A stretch of DNA of 60,812 nt from CAYWVO01 sp964461835 (lineage in GTDB: Bacteria; Zixibacteria; MSB-5A5; WJJR01; JAJRUJ01): the NCBI GenBank assembly GCA_964461835.1, contig CAYWVO010000021.1, forward strand, positions 1 to 60,812, written 5' to 3'. Below are positions 45,515 through 54,852 of this stretch, one piece after another. The position numbers and the translations under genes are program-made. How positions within the stretch are numbered: the stretch's first letter is position 1; each line of letters begins with the position of its first letter. Under the pieces are notes generated by a model. It was not told the origin of the DNA. It ran no database searches and worked only from the letters and a program-made list of their open reading frames with translations.

Positions 45515-46522
45515 ATGTCCGCGCAGCCACCACCGATCGTCCCCGTGAGAACAGAAGAAGATTTATTGCAATTGGCCCGTGCCTTTCGGCAAAGCCGCAT
45601 CCTGCTCTCCGCCCACGAGTTGGGAATTTTCACCGCCTTGGGAGATGAGGAGAAATCATCTGATGAAATCGCCTCCGCGTTGGATTTAAATCCCCGGGCC
45701 ACAAACCGGTTGATGAACGCGTTGGTGGTCCTGGGGCTTTTGGAGAAACAGGGGGATAAGTACACCAACTCAGCGTTGGCGCGAAAACACCTGGTCGCCG
45801 GTAGTCCTGACTACTTCGGACATTTGGGTCACGCCAATAACCTCTGGAATTCCTGGAGCACGCTGAGTGAGGCAGTCCGACAAGGAGGATCGGTGATGCC
45901 GAAAGCCGATGAGCGGGGAGATGAACGCCGGGCGGCATTCATCGGGGCGATGCATCACTTTGGTCATGAGCGTGCGGCAGCAATTGCGGCAAGCCTGGAG
46001 TTGTCGGGAGTTAAGCGCGTGCTGGATGTGGGCGGCGGGTCCGGCATTTATGCGCAGGAAATCCTACGCCGTGCACCGCGTGCTTCGGCCACAATCCTGG
46101 ATCGGCCGGAGGTCATTCCTCTCACCCGCAAATACATCACCGAGGCCGGGCTGCACGACCGTGTGTCATTTCTTCCCGGGGATTTCACCGTCGACGATCT
46201 GGGATCCGGTTATGATATCGTCTTGCTCTTTGCCATCATCCATATGCTCCCGCCCGCTGGATGCCGGAAACTCATTGACCGCTGCGCTGCTTCCCTCAAT
46301 CCCGGTGGACAACTTATCATCAGGGATTTTGTTGTTGATGAAGACCGCACCGGACCGCCGGATGCCGTGCTGTTCGCCATCAATATGCTGGTCGGCACCG
46401 ACGGGGGCGATTCCTATACGCAGTCTGAGATGTATGGCTGGATGAAACAGGCCGGCCTCGGCCACTTCGAACGAAAGCGCCCAACACCCGGCACTTCGCT
46501 CTTGATCGGCCGTAAGGCCTAA
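45515..46522 (+). CDS. SAM-dependent O-methyltransferase-like protein
   Basis: A 335-residue class I methyltransferase of the O-methyltransferase_2 type. An N-terminal winged-helix dimerisation domain (about 15-80, SSDEIASALDLNPRATNRLMNAL) is followed by the catalytic Rossmann fold with the S-adenosylmethionine motif VLDVGGGSGIYAQEIL (about 168-183), the LPGDFTVDDLGSGYDIVLL strand and a C-terminal sheet. Family members methylate small hydroxylated or quinone-like compounds; substrate unknown. Ribosome site GAGGAGG. The antiporter gene starts 14 bases after it. Confidence 0.88.
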   Translation: MSAQPPPIVPVRTEEDLLQLARAFRQSRILLSAHELGIFTALGDEEKSSDEIASALDLNPRATNRLMNALVVLGLLEKQGDKYTNSALARKHLVAGSPDYFGHLGHANNLWNSWSTLSEAVRQGGSVMPKADERGDERRAAFIGAMHHFGHERAAAIAASLELSGVKRVLDVGGGSGIYAQEILRRAPRASATILDRPEVIPLTRKYITEAGLHDRVSFLPGDFTVDDLGSGYDIVLLFAIIHMLPPAGCRKLIDRCAASLNPGGQLIIRDFVVDEDRTGPPDAVLFAINMLVGTDGGDSYTQSEMYGWMKQAGLGHFERKRPTPGTSLLIGRKA

Positions 46523-46536
46523 AGTAGATACCAGCG

Positions 46537-47778
46537 ATGAGTATCTATTCCATACTGGCGGTCTTTATCACGGTTGCGGCGCTTGCGGCATTCGTCAATT
46601 ACCGCTTTTTCAAACTGCCCATGTCCATCGGGTTGATGGCTATCGCTCTCGGTGCATCGGTACTCATGTTGATTTTGGGGGCGTTCGGTGTGGATATTCG
46701 AGGAGCGGTCGAGCGGTTTCTTGAACAAATGAGCTTTAGCGAAACGTTAATGAAAGGGATGCTCAGCTTTCTGCTCTTTGCCGGGGCGCTCAACATCAAT
46801 ATCAACGATCTGTACAAACAAAAATTCATTATCGGCGGATTGGCGACTCTGGGCGTGTTACTTTCGACATTTATTGTTGGCACAGGACTCTATGCCATCC
46901 TGACCACTTTTCAATTGCACATTCCCTATGTGTATTGTCTTCTCTTTGGCGCCCTGATCTCGCCGACCGACCCGATCGCCGTTTTGGCGATTCTCCGTAC
47001 TGTCAACGCGCCAACCTCTCTGGCCACCAAAATTGCCGGCGAGTCTCTCTTTAACGATGGTGTCGGTGTGGTGATTTTCACGGTGATTTCAGGTATTGCC
47101 GTTGGCGGACACGCAATCTCTGCCGGAGAGATTGGCCTGCTGTTTGTTGAAGAAGCATTAGGCGGGGCCGCGTTTGGTTTGCTCATTGGCTGGCTGTGTT
47201 ACCGGCTGTTGAAGCAAGTGGACAATTATTCAGTGGAAATCTTGCTGACATTGGCCTTGGTCGGCGGCGGCTACGCGTTAGCCTCGGAAGTTCATGTCTC
47301 TGGGCCAATTGCAATCGTGGTGGCGGGACTGTTTATCGGGAACGAGGGACGGCAACTGGCGATGTCCCACACCACCCGTGAGCACCTCGATACCTTCTGG
47401 GAACTGATCGATCAAATCCTCAACGCTATTCTCTTTGTCTGGATCGGCCTGGAAATTCTGATTCTGCCCTTTGGCTGGCAAACACTGTTGGTTGGTGGAA
47501 TGGCAATCATCCTGGTGCTGGGGGCTCGACTGATCGGTGTCGCCAGTGCGGTGAAGATCCTGAGGTTCCGGCGTACGTTCAGCAAAAATGCCGTAATCAT
47601 CATGACTTGGGGCGGGTTGCGCGGTGGGATATCCATCGCCCTGGCGCTCTCGCTGGCGACCGGGCCAATCCGCGACCTTGTGGTCTCCGTAACCTACGTG
47701 GTTGTAGTGTTTTCAATACTGGTGCAGGGATTGACCATCAAACGACTGGTCTCCCGAACCTTTGCTAAATCAACCTAA
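46537..47778 (+). CDS. Na+/H+ antiporter, CPA1 (NhaP-like) family
   Basis: A 413-residue inner-membrane cation/proton exchanger with 12-13 spans. Ion-binding signatures: ISPTDPIAVLAIL (about 139-151) with the ND/TDP element and GESLFNDGVGVVIF (about 168-181). GGLRGGISIALALSL near the C-terminus is also typical of CPA1. There is no long cytoplasmic tail. Probably cotranscribed with the preceding methyltransferase. Confidence 0.9.
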   Translation: MSIYSILAVFITVAALAAFVNYRFFKLPMSIGLMAIALGASVLMLILGAFGVDIRGAVERFLEQMSFSETLMKGMLSFLLFAGALNININDLYKQKFIIGGLATLGVLLSTFIVGTGLYAILTTFQLHIPYVYCLLFGALISPTDPIAVLAILRTVNAPTSLATKIAGESLFNDGVGVVIFTVISGIAVGGHAISAGEIGLLFVEEALGGAAFGLLIGWLCYRLLKQVDNYSVEILLTLALVGGGYALASEVHVSGPIAIVVAGLFIGNEGRQLAMSHTTREHLDTFWELIDQILNAILFVWIGLEILILPFGWQTLLVGGMAIILVLGARLIGVASAVKILRFRRTFSKNAVIIMTWGGLRGGISIALALSLATGPIRDLVVSVTYVVVVFSILVQGLTIKRLVSRTFAKST

Positions 47779-47960
47779 TTCCCACCGTAACCCTTTTCGC
47801 GGTATCCCGTTGTCTCAAACAGAACAGATCCTTACCTTGTCCGACCGTTTGGCCGATACTACTGGTGAACGGCGTACCCGGCGGAGGATGAAGCCGCCAT
47901 CGCTGAAGCCAACGGACACGAAGCAATCTTAGTATCAGGGGAAAACAGGAAGGAGCACCG

Positions 47961-49163
47961 GTGGCATACGTGCGTTCGAAAAAAGGGGTAATTGGCATAC
48001 TAACCGGTGGAGGGGACGTCCCCGGATTAAATCCGGCCATTCGCGCAGTAACGATCCGCGCCTTACGTGAAGGTTACCAAGTCATCGGCATCAGACGGGG
48101 CTGGGCAGGCCTGATTGATATTATCCGTGAACCGGATGCCGACAACAGCGGCAATTACATAATCCTGTCGGAAGAGTTGGTCAATAAGGCAGGACGGACC
48201 GGGGGGACATTCCTGCATACCTCGCGCACGCACCCTGGACATGTGAGCAAAGGCGATCTGCCGCAACACCTGCGGGAAAAGTACACCGCCGAACGCAATG
48301 ACTTGACCGATGAGGTGGCGCAGAATCTCGATTTTTTGGGCATCGACTGCCTGATACCAATTGGTGGAGATGATACGCTCAGCTATGGCGTCCATCTCTA
48401 CAAGCAGGGGATGAAGATTATTGCCATTCCCAAGACAATGGATAACGACGTCTACGGCACCGATTACTGTATTGGCTTCAGCACGTGTGTCACGCGGACC
48501 ATCCAGATGACCAACAACTTGCGCACGTCCGCCGGTTCGCACGAACGATTCCTCGTCCTCGAGGTGTTTGGCCGGTACGCCGGGTTTACCGCCATGCTGC
48601 CGACGATGGCCGGAGCGGCCAACCGCTGCGTAATCCCGGAATATAAATTCGACATGGAACACTTAACCGAATTGCTGACCGAGGACCGCAATCGCAATCC
48701 CAGCCTCTATTCGGTCGTGCTGGTTTCTGAGGGCGCCATGTTTGAAGGCGGTGAAATGGTGTTCCAGGATCAGGCCGCCGACGCCTATGGCCACAAAAAG
48801 CTGGGCGGGATCGGTGATCTGGTGTCCAACCAATTGAAAGAAATCTCACCAAAGTATAACAATGGCCAACCCATTAATGTGGTGAACCAGAAACTTGGTT
48901 ACCTCGTGCGAGGCGGCGACCCGGATGCGATTGATTCCATCGTCCCGATGGCATACGGCAACCTCGCGCTCGACTTGATCCTGCAAGGCGTCCACGGCCG
49001 GCTGGTGGTATTAAAAAATGGCCGGTATGACAACACGCCGGTGGATGTCGTCACCAGCGCCAAAAAATTCGTCAACGTGGGGCGTCATTACAACGCCCAA
49101 CGCCTCCGACCGCGTTACACCAGTTTCGAAATGCAGCCGTTGTTCATCATGGCCAGTGAATAG
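47961..49163 (+). CDS. 6-phosphofructokinase, residues of the PPi-dependent type
   Basis: Phosphorylates fructose 6-phosphate in glycolysis. 400 residues. GILTGGGDVPGLNPAIR is the N-terminal nucleotide/phosphate loop. The key positions are GGDDTLS (about 134-140), with Asp where ATP enzymes have Gly, and PKTMDNDVYGTDY, with Lys where ATP enzymes have Gly. Family knowledge links this Asp/Lys pair to pyrophosphate as phosphoryl donor, so a reversible PPi-PFK is likely. Start is GTG at 47961 behind AAGGAG. The 182 bases before it hold no gene. Confidence 0.9.
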   Translation: MAYVRSKKGVIGILTGGGDVPGLNPAIRAVTIRALREGYQVIGIRRGWAGLIDIIREPDADNSGNYIILSEELVNKAGRTGGTFLHTSRTHPGHVSKGDLPQHLREKYTAERNDLTDEVAQNLDFLGIDCLIPIGGDDTLSYGVHLYKQGMKIIAIPKTMDNDVYGTDYCIGFSTCVTRTIQMTNNLRTSAGSHERFLVLEVFGRYAGFTAMLPTMAGAANRCVIPEYKFDMEHLTELLTEDRNRNPSLYSVVLVSEGAMFEGGEMVFQDQAADAYGHKKLGGIGDLVSNQLKEISPKYNNGQPINVVNQKLGYLVRGGDPDAIDSIVPMAYGNLALDLILQGVHGRLVVLKNGRYDNTPVDVVTSAKKFVNVGRHYNAQRLRPRYTSFEMQPLFIMASE

Positions 49164-49492
49164 TCGTAACCGAGCTGGATGCCATGATGTTCAGGGACTT
49201 CGCCAGAGATACCGTTTTTCTCAGTAGATGATTCTTGGCCGGGTGGAAAGTGATTTCCGTCGGCTGCGATGGCACATTGGTGAATAATCCAGCGTGAGGT
49301 CCGGGAAAGATTGTCTAGTTGCATGCCGGAAAATCTCCGTCAAGCTGACTTGGCTGGCGTTGTCTCCGGCGACCGACTTCTGTGTTACCGGCCAACGGGT
49401 CATGTTCAAATAATGGCAAATGAGTATTCGGGGAAGGTCGGCGTTCCCGGTCCGGCCCGCCGTGGAGGCCGGACGAGCAACCCGGCGCCATC
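49164..49492. other. Intergenic region between pfk and the TPR gene
   Basis: No convincing gene in 329 bases between convergent genes. GTCCGGCC (49450-49457) and GGCCGGAC (49467-49474) form a short hairpin near the end of the minus-strand TPR gene, without a T-run. Confidence 0.4.
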
Positions 49493-50995
49493 CTAATCGC
49501 CCTGTTGTGCAAGAATAGAATAGTCCTTTGCCGTCGCCCGGAGCAGGGAAAACTCCAGGTTATTGTCGATGTAGGACGTTAGTGCTTTAATACGCAATTC
49601 TTCGGCCCGTTTGCCGCTGCCTGATAACTCGTACGCGTCAGCCAGATGCCACAGATTGCTCGGGGACCGCAGATCGGCGGCTTCCAATTCACGGATTGCG
49701 GTTTTCGCATCCTTTTCCGCCAATGCGATGAGTCCGGCCAATTCGTGCCGTAATCGTTCCTCGGCAAGCCCATCGGATCGTGCTAGGACCTTGTCCAATT
49801 TCTTAAGATGATAGCGAGCTTTCGTCAAATCGTTATCCTGAATTGCGGCCCGGATGGCAAATTGGTGAAAGCGCTTGAGCATGCGATCTGAAAGTCGGTC
49901 CGCCATTGGGGATTGCTCAATTTTCTTACGGGCCTTATGGATCAACGAAAGCGCCTTACTGGAGCGTCCCGCTGCCAGATGGACTTCCGCCATGCTGTTT
50001 AGATCCAGAGCGAGTCCCAGCAGGTCATTGGCGCGGTCGGCCAGTGCAGAGGACTGTCGCAAATAGACTAACGCGGAGTCAAGGTTCCCCTGGTCTGCGT
50101 ACGACACGGCCATCCCATACATGGCCAGCCGGTGGTGTTCGGCCGTTCGCGCGCGCTCATCAAGGGTGCGGATCTGAATCCGCGCTTCATCGTAATCGCC
50201 GAGGAAATTGTATACGGAGGATACGCCACCGTAAGCGGGAAAGAAATACGGATTCTTTTTTAACGCTTTCTGGTAATACTCAAGAGACTTGGCGAAATTG
50301 CCTTTGCGGAGTTGTAATTCCGCATATGAATCGTACGGATTGGGATCGTCCGGGATCAGCTCGATGTATTTCAGGAACGCCTGCTCCGCAGCGTCATATT
50401 GCTCCAGATAGCTGTTGGCGTACCCCAGTTGGTTGTAAACCGGCGAATACTGGGGATTTAGTTTAATTGCCCGCTCGTAATGTTTTATGGCAGCCCGATA
50501 ATCACCTGCGTTAAGGAGTGAATTGCCCAGCATCGTCAGGGCACGCTCATCCTCGGGGTACAGCGCGGTCAAAGCCCGGAGATGCTTCTGCTCGGTCTTG
50601 CGGTTACCGGCAAGGTTGGCTTGGTATGCGCGGATGAGCAATCGCTCGCCTTCCGACGCCGATGCCCCTAACGTAATCGCCTTATTGAGGAGACGCATCC
50701 GCTCAGGCATGGATGATTCCAACGCGGCCAGCGCGAGATAGGCCAGGGCGAAATTTGAATCAAGCGCCAGCGCTTTATTGAAATAATGTGCAGCCTCAAA
50801 TCGGCGCAGGCACTCGTCCAGTTCTCGTCCCGTTACGTAGTATTGTCGCGCTTGCTCAGAAGAGGTGGTGATAGGAATGCTGCCATTGCTGCCGGAAAAA
50901 CATCCCAGACACAGCATGGTGACGACGAACACCATCAGGGCATCCGTTGCGCTCGACGGCGTCAATTTCGTTTCAGATGGCGTGTGAAAACCCAT
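49493..50995 (-). CDS. TPR-repeat lipoprotein
   Basis: About 500 residues. A lipoprotein signal (ALMVFVVTMLCLGC, lipobox CLGC near residue 32) anchors the protein outside the cytoplasm. Tetratricopeptide repeats fill the rest: YRAAIKHYERAIKLNPQYSP, YDAAEQAFLKYIELIPDDPN and FAKSLEYYQKALKKNPYFFP are clear consecutive units, with more divergent ones to the C-terminus. A protein-interaction scaffold; no catalytic domain seen. ATG at 50995, preceded by GGGGGAATC, is preferred over 51064. A second TPR lipoprotein sits at 27.4 kb. Confidence 0.8.
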   Translation of the reverse strand: MGFHTPSETKLTPSSATDALMVFVVTMLCLGCFSGSNGSIPITTSSEQARQYYVTGRELDECLRRFEAAHYFNKALALDSNFALAYLALAALESSMPERMRLLNKAITLGASASEGERLLIRAYQANLAGNRKTEQKHLRALTALYPEDERALTMLGNSLLNAGDYRAAIKHYERAIKLNPQYSPVYNQLGYANSYLEQYDAAEQAFLKYIELIPDDPNPYDSYAELQLRKGNFAKSLEYYQKALKKNPYFFPAYGGVSSVYNFLGDYDEARIQIRTLDERARTAEHHRLAMYGMAVSYADQGNLDSALVYLRQSSALADRANDLLGLALDLNSMAEVHLAAGRSSKALSLIHKARKKIEQSPMADRLSDRMLKRFHQFAIRAAIQDNDLTKARYHLKKLDKVLARSDGLAEERLRHELAGLIALAEKDAKTAIRELEAADLRSPSNLWHLADAYELSGSGKRAEELRIKALTSYIDNNLEFSLLRATAKDYSILAQQGD

Positions 50996-51207
50996 GATTC
51001 CCCCGCCGATAGTCAGCTTAGCAATCAATTGCGCCAGATCAGAACCTGGCTCTAGTGTATTCATCGACGGCTCAGGGGAAAACTTGTGTCGAACTTACTG
51101 TTCTCGACAAGCATATGGATGAGAGAATAGAGTTCCGGGCGGAGCAAGCGGCTTCGAGCTATTGGGAAAGGGATAATGCAGGTTCCTCGGTAGATTGTTG
51201 GCCCGAA

Positions 51208-52569
51208 TCATTCGTCATCTGCTTGCACTTCCTTTAAGAAACGGGCGGCCAGTGCACCGCCAAGCGCCATCCCGGCAAAGATTCCCAGGACCGCTGCCCG
51301 CCCCGCTACGTGCGCTATTACGCCGAAGACGCTGCCGGAGAGCAGAATGACGCCAATAACCGTGTTACTCAACGCTGTGTACGGTGCGCGCAAGGCCGGG
51401 GTGGCCATATCCACAATATGAACTGACCGCCCCAGACGCACACCCTGATGAGCAATCATCAGAACAAAATGTAACGCAGGCAGAATCAGCGTACCGGCGA
51501 GTAATTCGGGTTTGATGATCGCAAACGCCGTGGCGGTGCCCAGCGACAGCGCGGCAATCACCCCCGCCAAGGTCAACACCGTACGGCTTGAGCGATCGGC
51601 CAATCGCCCCCAGAAAAACGAGCTGGTCACCGCCGCCAAGGCCGATGCCACTACGAACGGACCTAACTGCCCGAACTGCCGTCCGCCGGCCTGACCGCCG
51701 AGCAGTATCAAATACGGCGGCGCCAGGGCGGTGGCGACCATCAGCGATCGGGTATAAAGAAATCTTCGCAATTGCTGGTCTTCTCGTAATAATGCCAGGT
51801 GATCCATGGCCATACGAAAGGCATTGCCACCGCCACCCGTCGCCCCGGGAACTTCGACCACCGTGCCAAAAGTAAATGCCGCCCAGATCCAAAGCCCCCC
51901 GGCAATGATGAGGACGGCGGCCACGATGCTGACTGATTTGTCCAGAATGCCCAAGCTCAGCGAGGCGCCGAATGCCAGAATTAAAATTGCGGAAATCGAG
52001 CCCGCTGCCCCCGTAGCGGTACCCCGTGTGGCCTTCGAAACAGTCTTTCCCAGTACATCCTTGTAACTTACGGAGCAAATGCTGCGCCCCAGCGCAAACA
52101 CCGCCAGCAAACTCACGAGCATAATACCCGCGTTAGAGCCGGTGAACGTCAAGGCGGCAAGCGCCATGCCCAGCACCGCGCCACCCTGAATCAACGAACC
52201 GACCACCCAGACCCACTTGCGCAGTGGTAAGGACCGGATGACCCCCGCAATGAACAACTGTGGCAGTAGTGCACCGGATTCCCGGATAGGTACTAACATC
52301 CCGATGAGATACGCCGGTGCACCCAGTGCGCCCAGCAGCCACGACAGCACCAGTTTCGGATCGGCCAGACCATCCCCGGTTTTTGTGGCGGTGAGGCTGG
52401 CGATGTGTTTAATGAAATTCCCCGGCTGCTCCCGGCACGCTTCCTCTGGGATATCCCGGCAGATCCGGCCGTCGTCGCCGGTTAACAAGTTATAAACTAC
52501 TTGTCTCTGAGTACTCGCCACGACACAAGATGCACCTGAAAGCAGGGTACAGCAATCGGTATCTGGCAA
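51208..52569 (-). CDS. MFS-type transporter with cytoplasmic N-terminal extension
   Basis: About 450 residues and 11-12 membrane spans. KLVLSWLLGALGAPAYLIGMLVPIRESGALLPQ is the first-span region (only its family style is recognised) and FVVASALAAVTSSFFWGRLADRSSRTVL carries the MFS loop motif (G-x-L-A-D-R-x-x-R). Before the first span are about 70 soluble residues with the conserved-looking YNLLTGDDGRICRDIPEEACR. Start uncertain: the frame opens with TTG at 52569, and a GTG about 16 codons later may be used. Substrate unknown. Confidence 0.75.
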   Translation of the reverse strand: MPDTDCCTLLSGASCVVASTQRQVVYNLLTGDDGRICRDIPEEACREQPGNFIKHIASLTATKTGDGLADPKLVLSWLLGALGAPAYLIGMLVPIRESGALLPQLFIAGVIRSLPLRKWVWVVGSLIQGGAVLGMALAALTFTGSNAGIMLVSLLAVFALGRSICSVSYKDVLGKTVSKATRGTATGAAGSISAILILAFGASLSLGILDKSVSIVAAVLIIAGGLWIWAAFTFGTVVEVPGATGGGGNAFRMAMDHLALLREDQQLRRFLYTRSLMVATALAPPYLILLGGQAGGRQFGQLGPFVVASALAAVTSSFFWGRLADRSSRTVLTLAGVIAALSLGTATAFAIIKPELLAGTLILPALHFVLMIAHQGVRLGRSVHIVDMATPALRAPYTALSNTVIGVILLSGSVFGVIAHVAGRAAVLGIFAGMALGGALAARFLKEVQADDE

Positions 52570-52959
52570 AATGATCAGGCAATCGACATCGCCCGCGGAG
52601 GATGTAATTCTTGTCTATGCAAGCAGCAGCCTAGATCCGGGATTATTCAGGGTGATCGACAATCCTCTTCGCAATCGAGGTCCACGGCTCAACCTGCAGG
52701 AAACTCGCCTCGACATCTTCTTCCATTTCGAGAAAAGTTTAGGTAAAGACGATTACCGCTCCTATTGAAATTTGTCCGGCATGTCCTCCCCTGCGCGCCA
52801 CGGCTGCAATGGCGGCGAGCTCATAGAAACAGGATCGTTTTACCCCAATATTCTTTTCTCAATCTCCCGTATATGGGGGACATATGATGACTGTCCGAGG
52901 TTGGATGGTCAATTTCATGATGATGGATTTTGGGAATCGCTCGGGGAAGGAGAAGGGAC
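52570..52959. other. Intergenic region between the MFS and NmrA genes
   Basis: 390 bases between divergent genes. A plus-strand frame (52571-52768) and a 27-codon minus-strand frame (52643-52726) are open, but neither has a ribosome site or recognisable features. It presumably holds the two promoters; none is clear. Confidence 0.4.
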
Positions 52960-53910
52960 ATGTCCGAAAGGAAAATCATTGCCGTCGTCGGGGCTACCGG
53001 CGCGCAAGGTGGTGGCCTGGTGCGCGCTATTTTGAATGATCAGGATGGCGAGTTTGCCGTACGCGCGATTACTCGGGATGCCGGTTCCGATAAGGCGAAC
53101 GAACTTAAGAAGATGGGCGCGGAAGTGGTCGCCGCCGATGTCGATGATGAAGCCAGCCTGACCGAAGCGTTTCGCGGCGCCTACGGCGCTTATCTGGTCA
53201 CGTTCTTCTGGGAACATTTCTCACCCGAGAAAGAACTTAACCACGCCCGCAACATGGCCCGTGCTGCCAAGGCTGTCGGCGTCAAGCATGTGGTCTGGTC
53301 GACTCTGGAGGATACCCGCCAGTGGGTACCACTGGATGACGACCGCATGCCCACCCTGATGGAACACTATAAAGTCCCGCACTTCGACGCCAAAGGCGAA
53401 GCGGACAATATTTTCTTCGAGCTCGACCTGCCCGTGACAATCCTCAGAACCTCCTTCTACTGGGACAACCTGATGCACTTTGGGATGGAACCCAAACGGG
53501 GAGAAGACGGTATCCTGGCGTTTAATCTCCCCATGGGTGAGAAACCGTTGCCCGGTATCGCCGCCGAGGATATCGGCCGCTGCGCCTACGGCATTTTCAA
53601 GCGAGGCGAGGAGTTTATTGGTAAAACAGTTGGCATTGCCGGAGAGCATCTCACCGGCGCACAAATAGCACAGTCATTGAGCACCGCATTGGGACAGGAG
53701 GTGCGGTATAATGCTGTTCCCTTTGAGGTCTTCCGTGGACTCGGGTTCGCCGGCGCAGAGGACCTCGGCAACATGTTCCAATTCAAGCACGATTTCAACG
53801 AGGATTACTGTGGGGCGCGCGATCTGAATCTTTCGCGGGCATTGAATCCATCACTTCGTACCTTCGACAGCTGGCTGGCGGAAAACAAGGATCGGATACC
53901 TATCGAATAA
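52960..53910 (+). CDS. NmrA-like NAD(P)-binding protein
   Basis: A 316-residue atypical short-chain dehydrogenase of the NmrA/HSCARG group, which often sense the NADP/NADPH ratio rather than act as enzymes. The N-terminal dinucleotide fold carries VVGATGAQGGGLVRAIL (GxxGxxG, residues about 9-24), then VRAITRDAGSDKANEL and VVAADVDDEASL. The SDR catalytic YxxxK is absent, as expected. Ribosome site AAGGAGAAGG before the ATG at 52960. Confidence 0.88.
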   Translation: MSERKIIAVVGATGAQGGGLVRAILNDQDGEFAVRAITRDAGSDKANELKKMGAEVVAADVDDEASLTEAFRGAYGAYLVTFFWEHFSPEKELNHARNMARAAKAVGVKHVVWSTLEDTRQWVPLDDDRMPTLMEHYKVPHFDAKGEADNIFFELDLPVTILRTSFYWDNLMHFGMEPKRGEDGILAFNLPMGEKPLPGIAAEDIGRCAYGIFKRGEEFIGKTVGIAGEHLTGAQIAQSLSTALGQEVRYNAVPFEVFRGLGFAGAEDLGNMFQFKHDFNEDYCGARDLNLSRALNPSLRTFDSWLAENKDRIPIE

Positions 53911-53921
53911 GGCCATTACAT

Positions 53922-54024
53922 GTGGGCGGCAGACGTCTCGTCTGCCCCAGCCATGGGATTTAGCGAAAATCACCCCGCATATCATTCCGGCGCAGGCCGG
54001 AATCCATTTTGGGGTGGGGGCGGA
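53922..54024. repeat. Palindromic intergenic repeats
   Basis: GTGGGCGGCAGACG-TCT-CGTCTGCCCC (53922-53947) repeats the unit at 33545 and, inverted, 24409. ATCATTCCGGCG-CAG-GCCGGAATCCATTTTGGGGTGGGGG (split here, 53981-54020) repeats that at 33602. Confidence 0.7.
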
Positions 54025-54095
54025 GCGGATACAATTTCGGATAGGGCAAAACCCTTGAGTCGCCTTGGCGACGGCGTTCCGACACCGTCCTTGAA

Positions 54096-54275
54096 CTAAA
54101 AATGCCTCTCCAGCAAATCCTCAATCCAGGTAATTTCGTTGGCGTACTGTTTCTCCCGTGCCAACGAAAGGGCCTCCTGAAGAATTGTGCGACCTTCCCT
54201 GCGGTCAGACCTTTCAGGCCCTTCTTCCACGAGCACCTGCCCCAGCAGCCGCTTGGCAATGACGACGTTCTCCAT
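54096..54275 (-). pseudogene. Possible remnant of a TPR-domain gene
   Basis: MENVVIAKRLLGQVLVEEG and GRTILQEALSLAREKQYANE look like two tetratricopeptide helices pairs ending in IEDLLERHF. There is no ribosome site. In another frame just upstream, EEGAEKLREIEKWC resembles more TPR, so a frameshifted 3' end of a lost gene is the simplest reading. It is tentative. Confidence 0.3.
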
Positions 54276-54288
54276 GGTGCTGCCGTTT

Positions 54289-54852
54289 TCAGTCTGCGAC
54301 ACCATTTCTCGATTTCTCGTAGTTTCTCCGCTCCTTCCTCGAATCTGCCGGGTTTCGCTTGTTGTAGAGATCGGGTGTGTAGATGGTGTTGCTGCCCATA
54401 GTGTCATCCTTCAGGACGCCGTCATCGTTATAAAGCGCGAAGGTATGGGAACCTTCATACTTCAAATCATACGTCAGCGACTTGGCCGGATTTTTGTGTT
54501 TACTGCTGAGGTCGTGACTGGTGGTGTTCTTTGCATTGTCCTTGGTGATTGAACGGAAATCCATGGACTTGTTCTTCTCGGCCGGCCCAACGCAGATATC
54601 CGAGCGATGTTGCATAACGGAAAACGGATCCCAGTCCCAGGTGTCACCGCTGGATTTATCTTCCGGGAATGCAGTGACTGTGATCTTCTATACAATTGCA
54701 AATCGCAGAATCTGTATCTCCGGCCCCGGTTCGACGATTTCTTCGGGCCCGGTCGGACCGCTGTGCGTGCTGCACCCCACGAACACGACCAGAACCGCCA
54801 GGGCCATGGTAACCGCGACACCCTTCATCATGGTGCGTACTGCGTGTAACAT
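54289..54852 (-). pseudogene. Lipoprotein gene interrupted by an in-frame amber codon
   Basis: From an ATG at 54852 with a very strong site (AGGAGGAG) runs a lipoprotein signal (VTMALAVLVVFVGC, lipobox VFVGC, Cys27). After 54 codons (...EIQILRFAIV) comes TAG at 54690-54688. The same frame then continues for 132 codons: KITVTAFPEDKSSGDTWDWD..., RPDI-like RSDICVG, FALYNDDGVLKDDTMGS. The continuation resembles a C2-like beta domain (KITVTAFP, WDWDP, acidic DD loop). The codon replaced is probably Tyr. Nonsense mutation, sequencing error or readthrough are all possible. Confidence 0.6.

Noticed and set aside
52571..52768. Plus-strand open frame of 65 codons
   Set aside because: No ribosome site, no motif, and it overlaps the probable promoter region between two divergent genes.
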